5,813 bases of DNA. It comes from Pseudomonadota bacterium (GTDB taxonomy: Bacteria; Desulfobacterota; Anaeroferrophillalia; Anaeroferrophillales; Tharpellaceae). Numbering within the stretch: position 1 is the stretch's first letter; the number at the start of each line of letters is the position of its first letter. Both the position numbers and the translations under genes were made by a program. Below the pieces are notes generated by a model. That model searched no databases. It was not told the DNA's origin and worked only from the letters and a program-made list of their open reading frames with translations. The DNA lies in the NCBI GenBank assembly GCA_015486505.1, contig WFRP01000045.1, positions 1 through 5,813 on the forward strand, written 5' to 3'. Of this stretch, positions 1-5,813 are shown one piece after another.

Positions 1-1
1 A

Positions 2-1312
2 ATACTTCATATAAGTACTTTAGAGCGTAGTGGCGGGGCCGCACGGGTAGCATTGCGTTTATGCTTGGCGCAACGTAAAGCTGGCCATGATGCTCAGATG
101 TTGGTGGGGCAAAAAGAGAGTGATGCTTCTTATAGTCACAGGCTATCGTACCGAATTGATGAATCTTTGAGCAACAGTTGTCGTAAAAAAGGTTTACTTT
201 ATTACGAATTACTCGGCAGTCATTTTTTGGTGGTGAATCAACTTGTTCAGGATGCGGATGTTTTGCATCTGCATAATCTCCATGGAGGCTATTTTAACCC
301 TTTTTCATTATTGCTATTAGGCCGGCTTAAGCCTGTAGTTTGGACTTTGCATGATATGCAGGCTCTAACCGGACACTGTGCTCACTCTTTTGCTTGTGAA
401 AAATGGAAAACAGGTTGTTCTGAATGTGTAGGCCTAGAGATTTATCCGCAACTTGAAGTGGATAGTTCGAGAAGGTTGTGGGACGATAAAAAATTTATTT
501 ACGATCATGTCCCGTTTCATATCATTAGCCCGTCAGCTTGGTTAGGAAATAAAGTTAAAGAAAGTATTTTAGAGAGTCATTCGCTTGAAATTATTCATAA
601 TGGTGTAGACACGTCGGTATTTAAACCATATGATAAAAGTGAAGCCCGGCGGCGTTTAGGATTACCGGTTGATGCTTTTATTGTTGGCGGGGTGGCTCAT
701 GGCGGTGCTTTGGATAATATTTGGAAAGGTGGGGCCTACACCATAGAGGCTTTGAAAATACTGTTTGATGAGGTTGAAGATAGCGTTTACGTGGGAGTCG
801 GCAGCCCGGTCTTTGAAACCGGTTGGAATGGTCGTTTGATTAATTTAGCTGCGGTTGACAGTGAAGAGGAGATGGCTTGGGTTTATTCAGCTATGGATTT
901 GTATCTGATGACTTCTGTGGCGGAGAATTTCCCTCTGGTTTTACTGGAAGCCCTGGCTTGTGGCTTGCCTGTATTGAGCTTCGCGACAGGTGGAATTCCG
1001 GAAATCATTTCGAACGGTGTAAATGGTTTTATTGTCGAACAGCGTAATTTAGTTGAATTCTGTCGTGGTCTTTTAGCGTTGTCTTTGAATCGTCAGCTAT
1101 TGAAATTATTTGCTTTAAATGCCAGAGACACTGCTATCACTTTATTTGACCACGATAAAATAGCTGCGAAGTACGAACAGTCTTACTGTGCCTATATGGA
1201 TGCATGGAAAACTGATAGGTTGAGATTCTCCACAATTGATCAAAGTATGGTTCCGTTGGAGGTTTCTTCTGAAGTTTTTCTTAAATGCCTGTCAATGGTA
1301 AATCTAAGTTAA
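2..1312 (+). CDS. GT4-family glycosyltransferase, 5'-partial at window edge
   Basis: This is a cytoplasmic GT-B retaining glycosyltransferase of family GT4, which transfers a sugar from a nucleotide donor during surface-glycan or glycoprotein synthesis; donor and acceptor cannot be read. The frame is open from base 2. The codons before the first in-frame TTG (53) already encode ILHISTLERSGGAARVA, the usual GT4 first strand and glycine-rich loop, so the true start lies just left of the window (family proteins often begin MKILHIS) and TTG 53 is not the start. Visible length is 436 residues. Numbering from base 2: WTLHDM at 114-119; a four-cysteine cluster C126, C132, C139, C142 as in WcaC-like GT4 enzymes; SPSAW near 178; HNGVD at 199-203; a GG-rich donor-domain start from 229 with KGG at 242; and the E-x7-E motif E308/E316 followed by EALACGLPV. 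It ends at TAA, 39 bases before the next gene, probably in one operon. The fold and family are secure; the substrate is unknown. Confidence 0.93.
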   Translation: MLHISTLERSGGAARVALRLCLAQRKAGHDAQMLVGQKESDASYSHRLSYRIDESLSNSCRKKGLLYYELLGSHFLVVNQLVQDADVLHLHNLHGGYFNPFSLLLLGRLKPVVWTLHDMQALTGHCAHSFACEKWKTGCSECVGLEIYPQLEVDSSRRLWDDKKFIYDHVPFHIISPSAWLGNKVKESILESHSLEIIHNGVDTSVFKPYDKSEARRRLGLPVDAFIVGGVAHGGALDNIWKGGAYTIEALKILFDEVEDSVYVGVGSPVFETGWNGRLINLAAVDSEEEMAWVYSAMDLYLMTSVAENFPLVLLEALACGLPVLSFATGGIPEIISNGVNGFIVEQRNLVEFCRGLLALSLNRQLLKLFALNARDTAITLFDHDKIAAKYEQSYCAYMDAWKTDRLRFSTIDQSMVPLEVSSEVFLKCLSMVNLS

Positions 1313-1340
1313 AAAAGCAATTAGTTGTAGTTTTGGAAAC

Positions 1341-1345
1341 GGGAG
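1341..1345 (+). promoter_or_regulatory. Shine-Dalgarno site that fixes the TTG start of the GT41-like gene
   Basis: GGGAG lies six bases before TTG 1352, an ideal spacing. The frame has an in-frame TAG at 1328-1330 and no ATG, GTG or other TTG between that stop and 1352, so the TTG start is well supported. A GTG at 1347 is in a different frame. Confidence 0.75.
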
Positions 1346-1351
1346 AGTGAG

Positions 1352-3127
1352 TTGTCTTTTTCTGAATTAAGAAAATTGCGTGAAAATATTGTCAGGCTGG
1401 TATTTCAGACTCCACCGTTGTTGCTGGCTACATTTTTGTGCAAGGAGGGGGTTAGAGAAAAGATTTTTAATTTGTCTAATTCAACCTTGTTGTATGAGGA
1501 ACTGAACAGAGATGAAGAAAAATTGTTGGTGTTATTGCAGGACAGCTGTGTTAATGAAAAAAATATTGAAAAACTGATACCGAGTTGGCTGGCAATCCAG
1601 CTTTTTTTATGGCCGCATAAAGTTGAAACATCTTTTCAGCCGGGTGAAATAATCAAGCACTTGCGTCACGGTCTGTTAGTGGTCGGGATCGCACTTTTGT
1701 TGCGTGCGCCGCAGATTTTTAAAGAGCTGGGGGAGGTTGACCAATATCTTAAGTTTCTGCAAATGGTCACTGCTGAAATCAAAGAGATCGTTTTATGTGA
1801 AGATTGGGTGGAAAGGGAGTTTGTCGCCAAGCTGTTTCTCTATTTTTGTAAGTCTTACAAGCTTTATTTTTCATGTAGCGATTTGCGTAAATTTATGGAA
1901 CTGCGATCTGCCATCTTGGAGTTGGTCGTGGATTTGACGGAGGTGGAAGCCTTAGATTACGATTTTTCCAATTACGGTTTTGATGGAAAGCGGCAGTTAC
2001 ATTTGGCTGTGCTGGTGCCTAAGCTTTCCCCACGGTCGGAAATATTCGTGATGATACCTTTTTTGAAAGAGTTGGATCGGAATCGATATACTGTTACACT
2101 TTATACTTGGGATCTCTTTTCCAGACAGTCGGAATGTTTTTTTCGATCTATGGTTGATGATTTGAGAGTTCTGCCGTATGATTTGCGGCAATGTGTCAGA
2201 CAGATTCGAGGTGAAAAGCCTGATATCCTTCTGTTTTGTACTAACATGGTGGCCGGTGCTGGAAGTATAGAGAGGTTGACGGCTTATCGTTTAGCGCCGG
2301 TACAGATGGTTGAAACCTGTTGCCCGGTAACGACCGGGATAGGTAATATCGATTATTATCTTTCAGGTACATTGACGGAACCTCCCGGAGCCGAGGAATT
2401 TTACTCTGAAAAACTTGTTCAGATTGAGGGCCCAGCTCAGGCGTATCATTTCTTTCCGGAAGAAAAATCTAAAGCGGCAGAGAAAAAATGGAACCGAGCT
2501 TCGTTGGGTTTGCCGGATAATGCTCTCATTTTTATTTCCGGAGCCAATGCCAATAAAATTATTCCGGAGCTGTTGCAGCTCTGGTCGCAAATTCTGGCGG
2601 CGGTGCCGAATTCTTATCTGGTGCTCTATCCTTTCAATAAAAATTGGCAAAATGAGTATCCTGTAGCCGCTTTTATGCGATTACTGATAGATTTTTCCGA
2701 CCGTTATCAAATTGATGCCCGGCGTTGGAAGGTTTTGACCGAGTCTTTTGCCGGTCGGGAAGAACTTTTGTCGATGATTGGGTGCGCGGATATCTATCTT
2801 GATTCAATTCGTCATTCAGGAGCCGTATCAATGCTTGATCCGTTGCTTATGGGAGTCCCCCCAGTGGTGATTGAAGGGGACTATGGACGAGGTCGTCAGG
2901 CTTCGGCGATTCTGCGTTCTCTGGGGCTTGAAGAATACGTGTGTCGTTCTGAGGCAGAGTATGTGGATTTTGCGGTTCGGTTGGCCCGTGACAAAAGTTT
3001 GAGAGCCGCTTATGCCGGGCAGATACGGGAGAAAATGGCGGATAACCCGGTGATCTTTGATTGTAAAAGATATGCGAAAGAATTTGACAGGGTTCTGACA
3101 AAAATTGCCGATCGGCATTTGCGTTAA
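1352..3127 (+). CDS. GT41-like (SPINDLY/OGT-type) protein glycosyltransferase without TPR repeats
   Basis: This probable cytosolic glycosyltransferase resembles the O-GlcNAc transferase/SPINDLY group (COG3914, family GT41), which attaches a sugar from a UDP-sugar to protein side chains. Length is 591 residues. Residues 1-215 are leucine-rich and look all-helical, with no recognisable TPR repeats. The GT-B catalytic half starts near 217 (HLAVLVPKLSPRSE), followed by IPFLKELDR at 235-243. ANANKIIPELLQLW resembles the OGT stretch around Lys842, making K402 the likely phosphate-contacting lysine. ADIYLDS (479-485), SGAVSMLDPLLMGVPPVV (489-506) and a downstream ILRSLGLEEYV match the OGT C-terminal donor site; D496 aligns with OGT Asp925. 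The usual GHTT or GGTT there is GAVS, so donor specificity may differ. Length and helical N-terminus also recall HMW1C-type N-glycosyltransferases. It follows the GT4 gene closely, so co-transcription is likely. Family assignment is by motif reading; acceptor and donor are unknown. Confidence 0.85.
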   Translation: MSFSELRKLRENIVRLVFQTPPLLLATFLCKEGVREKIFNLSNSTLLYEELNRDEEKLLVLLQDSCVNEKNIEKLIPSWLAIQLFLWPHKVETSFQPGEIIKHLRHGLLVVGIALLLRAPQIFKELGEVDQYLKFLQMVTAEIKEIVLCEDWVEREFVAKLFLYFCKSYKLYFSCSDLRKFMELRSAILELVVDLTEVEALDYDFSNYGFDGKRQLHLAVLVPKLSPRSEIFVMIPFLKELDRNRYTVTLYTWDLFSRQSECFFRSMVDDLRVLPYDLRQCVRQIRGEKPDILLFCTNMVAGAGSIERLTAYRLAPVQMVETCCPVTTGIGNIDYYLSGTLTEPPGAEEFYSEKLVQIEGPAQAYHFFPEEKSKAAEKKWNRASLGLPDNALIFISGANANKIIPELLQLWSQILAAVPNSYLVLYPFNKNWQNEYPVAAFMRLLIDFSDRYQIDARRWKVLTESFAGREELLSMIGCADIYLDSIRHSGAVSMLDPLLMGVPPVVIEGDYGRGRQASAILRSLGLEEYVCRSEAEYVDFAVRLARDKSLRAAYAGQIREKMADNPVIFDCKRYAKEFDRVLTKIADRHLR

Positions 3128-3244
3128 TTGGTCATGAATTTTTGCAGTGTTATCAGTTGGCAATGCACGTTGATGGGACGCGTTTCAACCGGTTCCTTAG
3201 TACCTTACAGGTTATTTTCTGCACCAAAAAACAAGATTTAACAG

Positions 3245-3260
3245 TCAGAAAATGTTCTGA
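3245..3260. repeat. Short perfect inverted repeat in the convergent gap
   Basis: TCAGAA and TTCTGA are perfect reverse complements separated by AATG, giving a 6-bp stem with a 4-base loop. It lies between the 3' ends of the two convergent genes. No T-run follows directly on either strand; on the minus strand a T6 run lies about 16 bases beyond the stem, too far for a classical terminator. It may help protect a 3' end or act with the stacked hairpins next to it. Confidence 0.4.
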
Positions 3261-3276
3261 TAAGAGTACTTATTTG

Positions 3277-3319
3277 CGGGCCGAAAAGGCCCGATTGGGT
3301 TGCGGGATTTGTTCCCGCA
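3277..3319. terminator. Two stacked GC-rich hairpins, probable bidirectional terminator region
   Basis: Hairpin A is CGGGCC-GAAAA-GGCCCG (3277-3293), a 6-bp all-GC stem. Hairpin B is TGCGGGA-TTTGT-TCCCGCA (3301-3319), a perfect 7-bp stem. They lie between the stops of two convergent genes, and hairpin B starts 9 bases past the ATPase stop codon on the minus strand. Position and strength suit termination or 3'-end protection of both transcripts. Neither stem is followed by a proper T-run, so a canonical intrinsic terminator is not shown. The arms can also pair in an alternative way (3275-3280 with 3314-3319, and 3290-3293 with 3302-3305). Confidence 0.5.
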
Positions 3320-3328
3320 TTAGACGGT

Positions 3329-4519
3329 TCAATAAAGGAAACCGAAAGCCCATAGTGGTATCTTTTTTGGGGCTCCCACCTCTATATTATCCTGTACAAT
3401 ATAGGCATTATCAGAATTTCTGATCTGCTTTCCGGTTTTTCCTGAGCCTCCGATTTCAAAAATCAAATTGTCATCAACGATAAAATCGGCTTGGTCGTGA
3501 TAATGCACCTGGTGGTTGTAATTTAGCTGGGAAACAAAAAAACTTTCCCGCAAACTGCCGGTGTCCGGTTTTGCACACAGCACCTGAAACATATTCGGAT
3601 TATCGAGCAGTAATTTATCGGGCTTGTTTACCGTTCTCATCCCCTTTCCTCCTCTGATTTGATGAATTAGGGAGGCTTTCGCCATCAAAGCCAGATATTT
3701 GGTTACCGTCGGCCATGAGGTTCCAATCGTGGAACTTAACTTCATCTTGTTCAGTTCCATAGGCGGAGTTGAGCATAGCATATAGAGCAGTTTTTTCAGC
3801 TTATCGAGTTTGCCTGGTTCAATGTTGAAAATAGCGGGTAAATCCGATTCAATGGTCAAATTTATCACTTCCAGCAATTTCGCGGGATAATTTTCAACCG
3901 ACTCCAGATAAAAGGGATATGCTCCATACTTCAGATATTTCAAAAAGTATTCTATGGGTCGTATCCGGGCGGCGATTTGAGCGGAAAACGTTAAGTGATT
4001 ATCCAGCAGCCATTCAAGGGCGACGGGCTCGATTGTGGTGGACGTTTCAAGCTCTAAAAACTCTCTGAAGGAAAGTGTCGGCAATTTATATACCGCAACC
4101 CTCCGGGAAAGATCGCCCGCTTCATGATCCAGTCGTAAAGCAGAGGAGCCGGAGAAGATCACTTGCAGAGTAAATGTATCGCGAACAGCTTTGAGATGGG
4201 CCGCGAATTCATTTAATTTGTGAATTTCATCCAAGAGCAAAAGTTTGCCTCCCTCCTGAAAAAAACTCTGGGCCAGGTTATAAAGGTCTGCTCCGGCCAT
4301 TGCGGGATGATCGCAAGCTATGTAGAGTATCTTTTCGACTGGATAGCCTGTTTGTTGTGCAAATTGAAGCAGTAATGTCGTTTTACCGGATCCGCGCGCG
4401 CCTTTCAATGCAATCAATCGTTCTCTGCTATCGATTCTGCCCAACAAAAAGCGTCGGTAGGGTTTTGTTGGTTGGGATAAAACAAACAGAGAGGCTTGTC
4501 GGAGAATATCCGGTATCAT
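3329..4519 (-). CDS. AAA-type ATPase with DUF4143-like C-terminus (COG1373-type)
   Basis: This soluble protein of 396 residues belongs to the widespread predicted ATPases with an AAA_14 core and a DUF4143-type C-terminal domain, whose cellular role is generally unknown. Walker A is GARGSGKT (40-47), Walker B is LLLLDE (93-98), a sensor-like FSGSSALRL follows (122-130) and then SRR (138-140) and LSFREFLEL (149-157). A winged-helix-like segment, KLSSTIGTSWPTVTKYLALM, spans about 260-279. The C-terminal ADFIVDDNLIFEIGG (344-358) carries D345 and E355, resembling the degenerate PD-(D/E)XK-like core of these proteins. The ATG start is supported by GAGA (4527-4530) seven bases upstream and by a sigma70-type promoter at 4601-4629; it ends with TGA. 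All motifs look intact. The gene sits between glycosylation genes, faces the GT operon head-on, and has no visible toxin, nuclease or transposase partner. The family call is firm; the function is not known. Confidence 0.9.
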   Translation of the reverse strand: MIPDILRQASLFVLSQPTKPYRRFLLGRIDSRERLIALKGARGSGKTTLLLQFAQQTGYPVEKILYIACDHPAMAGADLYNLAQSFFQEGGKLLLLDEIHKLNEFAAHLKAVRDTFTLQVIFSGSSALRLDHEAGDLSRRVAVYKLPTLSFREFLELETSTTIEPVALEWLLDNHLTFSAQIAARIRPIEYFLKYLKYGAYPFYLESVENYPAKLLEVINLTIESDLPAIFNIEPGKLDKLKKLLYMLCSTPPMELNKMKLSSTIGTSWPTVTKYLALMAKASLIHQIRGGKGMRTVNKPDKLLLDNPNMFQVLCAKPDTGSLRESFFVSQLNYNHQVHYHDQADFIVDDNLIFEIGGSGKTGKQIRNSDNAYIVQDNIEVGAPKKIPLWAFGFLY

Positions 4520-4578
4520 GATAGAATCTCGAATTAAGGATAATGCTGGATGCTTATTAAGTTAGCTTTATATTAAAT

Positions 4579-4600
4579 ATGTATTTGCCGTAAAATACAT
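4579..4600. promoter_or_regulatory. Perfect 8+8 dyad abutting the -10 box, candidate operator
   Basis: ATGTATTT (4579-4586) and AAATACAT (4593-4600) are perfect reverse complements separated by GCCGTA. The dyad starts at the base right after the -10 hexamer of the ATPase promoter and covers the expected transcription start. That placement is typical of a repressor operator. A hairpin at the very 5' end of the mRNA is the other reading. No regulator gene is visible in the window; the ATPase itself carries a winged-helix-like segment, but self-control is speculation. Confidence 0.45.
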
Positions 4601-4629
4601 TTTATAGCAAATAAGGTTGTCTCTGTCAA
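4601..4629 (-). promoter_or_regulatory. Sigma70-type promoter driving the ATPase gene
   Basis: Reading the minus strand, a consensus -35 TTGACA (4629-4624) is followed by exactly 17 bases and then TATAAA (4606-4601), five of six matches to the -10 consensus. Transcription would start near 4594, leaving a leader of about 75 bases before the ATG at 4519. The surrounding spacer is strongly AT-rich. This makes the ATPase independent of read-through from the upstream Maf-like gene, which lies on the same strand. Confidence 0.75.
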
Positions 4630-4695
4630 CTGTTAGATATTTGTAGAAAAAAAGGATCGTTAGTGCCGCAATTTGTCGTTAATAATTAACCTCTT

Positions 4696-5813
4696 CTATG
4701 GGATTTTTGACAGGCGAGAGGTTATGTCGGCTAATTGGTAGGTGTCTTCGGCAGCGTTGCCGCCTGTATGCAGACGGCGCAGCCAGGGAATCATGATCAG
4801 GGCGGCGCCGTTGGTAAATTCCGGCAGTTGATCGAGAAGGTGGCGCATGGTGTTGATTCGAGCATATTCGGAAAGGGCATCCGCGTCGTTTTTTTGCATT
4901 GATATCAGGGTTTTGTGAAGGCCTTCCAGAATTTTACGGTGTTGGTCGAGGTGGAAAAGGTTTTCGGGTGCCGGACGGTGCCAAGAATCGATATGAACCC
5001 GCAGTGCTTCATTGATCTCAGGAGCTTCCCACCGGGTCAAGTTATAAAATTCTTCCGGTGATATATCTTCCATACCTTCAAGGCGGCGGCCGCCGCTGGA
5101 GAGGTTGTAAACTTTTTGAATAGTTTCATTTTCGCTCAATTCGGCGGTCATATTTTCAAGATTTCGGGCATAGGCGATAAATTCTGCCGGTGCATAAAGG
5201 GTTTCTCCCTGCCGGCCCGGAACTGGGAAATAGTTTTTCCTGACCTCCTCTTGTTCGCCGTCCTCTTTTTCCAGTCCGGGACAATATTTTTGGGTCGCGC
5301 TATAGGCCATATCGCAGCCGCAGAGACCGATGCGGGTACAGCCCCAGTTCAGGGCCAGCTGTAAACCGTCGGAGATAACATTGCCGCGGCTGTGGATTGG
5401 ACGGGCTTGCGGCAGCAGCTTTTTAACCAAAGCCGCCGTGGGTGAAGTCCCATGGTGGAACCAGTAAATTTCCTTGAAAGGGTAGATTAGGTGTTTGGGG
5501 TTGGTCTGGAGGGCGGCCAGCAGGTTTAATTGATTAATGTAGTTTTTGGGCAGGTTTTTGAAATGGGCCTGCTCTCTTCCCTCAATAATGATGGTAAAAT
5601 GAGGGATTATATTCTCTTTTGCCAGCGCCCGTAAGGCGGTCGAGGCGGCAATTATCAGGATCCGGTTGTCCTGTTTGAAGTTTTTTAAAAGCGGCAGGGC
5701 TTTTGCCAGGGAGGGGCCCGCTCCCAGCAGCAGAGCGTAAGTTCCGGCAAGTGCCGAGTTGGTTTGAGAACTTTCGGCGTGGCGCTTGAAAACCATTTTG
5801 TTCAGGTTGCGAT
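4696..5813 (-). CDS. Maf/MptE-like (MAF_flag10, DUF115) protein, 5'-partial at window edge
   Basis: This is the conserved core of a motility accessory factor-like protein. In Campylobacter, Helicobacter and Aeromonas, Maf proteins act in the cytoplasm in glycosylation of flagellin with nonulosonic acids; MptE-type pterin kinases share the fold. Counting from the ATG at 5796: LLLGAGPSL (22-30) is the glycine-rich motif of the domain; IIPHFTIIIEGREQAHF (63-79) follows; then SRGNVISDGLQLALNWGCTR (136-155) and GLCGCDMAYS (157-166), matching the family's G-x-D-hA block. The remaining roughly 200 residues are helical and end at TAG. The frame stays open above 5796 (RNLNK precedes the ATG), there is no Shine-Dalgarno before that ATG, and GAGPSL follows it within 25 residues, whereas Maf proteins usually have a substantial domain ahead of it. 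The true start is therefore probably outside the window. Codon use is richer in CTG and GCC than in the GT4 gene. The family is well supported; a flagellin target is inferred. Confidence 0.85.
   Translation of the reverse strand, partial: RNLNKMVFKRHAESSQTNSALAGTYALLLGAGPSLAKALPLLKNFKQDNRILIIAASTALRALAKENIIPHFTIIIEGREQAHFKNLPKNYINQLNLLAALQTNPKHLIYPFKEIYWFHHGTSPTAALVKKLLPQARPIHSRGNVISDGLQLALNWGCTRIGLCGCDMAYSATQKYCPGLEKEDGEQEEVRKNYFPVPGRQGETLYAPAEFIAYARNLENMTAELSENETIQKVYNLSSGGRRLEGMEDISPEEFYNLTRWEAPEINEALRVHIDSWHRPAPENLFHLDQHRKILEGLHKTLISMQKNDADALSEYARINTMRHLLDQLPEFTNGAALIMIPWLRRLHTGGNAAEDTYQLADITSRLSKIP

Noticed and set aside
53..55. TTG as the start of the GT4 gene
   Set aside because: The 17 codons before it encode the conserved first strand and glycine-rich loop of GT4 enzymes, so the gene starts upstream of the window.
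1997..3163. Several minus-strand open frames opposite the GT41-like gene
   Set aside because: They are antisense shadows of a well-supported gene and show no domain-like patterns; their basic, Arg/His/Pro-rich composition is typical of such shadows.
3187..3194. AACCGGTT 8-base palindrome
   Set aside because: Too short to distinguish from chance, and not placed at a promoter.
3142..3423. A 93-codon plus-strand open frame in the convergent gap
   Set aside because: It spans all three hairpins, runs into the end of the ATPase gene on the other strand, has no recognisable protein pattern and no good ribosome binding site.
4647..4653. T7 run on the minus strand downstream of the Maf-like gene, considered as an intrinsic terminator
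   Set aside because: The bases directly upstream on that strand give no stem longer than about two base pairs, so the hairpin part is missing.
4678..4690. GTTAAT-A-ATTAAC, a perfect 13-base palindrome five bases past the Maf-like stop
   Set aside because: It is AT-only apart from its ends, has a one-base centre and lies in a very AT-rich spacer, so chance is a sufficient explanation.
4707..4735. TTGACA on the plus strand near the end of the Maf-like gene, considered as a plus-strand promoter
   Set aside because: The best match at the right distance (GCTAAT) is weak, and no plus-strand gene follows it.

Overview
The window reads as part of a bacterial surface or protein glycosylation locus, with one unrelated ATPase gene embedded in it. 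Four protein-coding genes are supported. Two face right: a GT4 glycosyltransferase and a GT41-like (SPINDLY/O-GlcNAc-transferase-type) glycosyltransferase. Two face left: an AAA ATPase with a DUF4143-type C-terminus and a Maf/MptE-like (MAF_flag10, DUF115) protein. The first and last genes run off the window edges. Shine-Dalgarno-like sites, a TTG start, a sigma70-type promoter and the Maf-type protein indicate a bacterium, probably flagellated and Gram-negative. Moderate base composition and gene content would suit a deltaproteobacterium-like organism, but nothing here fixes the taxon.

Layout. Positions 2-1312 (+) hold the GT4 enzyme, missing only a few N-terminal residues. A 39-base gap with a clear ribosome binding site leads to the GT41-like gene at 1352-3127 (+), which starts at TTG; the two are probably co-transcribed. 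Positions 3128-3328 are a convergent gap with three perfect inverted repeats, the last two tightly stacked and probably involved in termination for one or both strands. Positions 3329-4519 (-) hold the ATPase. Positions 4520-4695 are an AT-rich spacer. It carries a near-consensus sigma70 promoter firing into the ATPase gene (TTGACA, 17 bases, TATAAA), with a perfect 8+8 dyad directly abutting the -10 box, where an operator would lie. Positions 4696-5813 (-) hold the Maf-like gene, whose frame stays open through the right edge.

Function. Maf proteins act in flagellin glycosylation in Campylobacter, Helicobacter, Aeromonas and relatives, and GT41 enzymes glycosylate proteins from the cytosolic side. 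A GT4, a TPR-less GT41-like enzyme and a Maf-like protein together suggest cytoplasmic protein glycosylation, perhaps of flagellin, but neither flagellin nor a sugar-nucleotide biosynthesis gene is visible, so the acceptor is inferred. The ATPase has its own promoter and no evident link to glycosylation. No CRISPR array, tRNA, rRNA, insertion sequence or integrase was seen.
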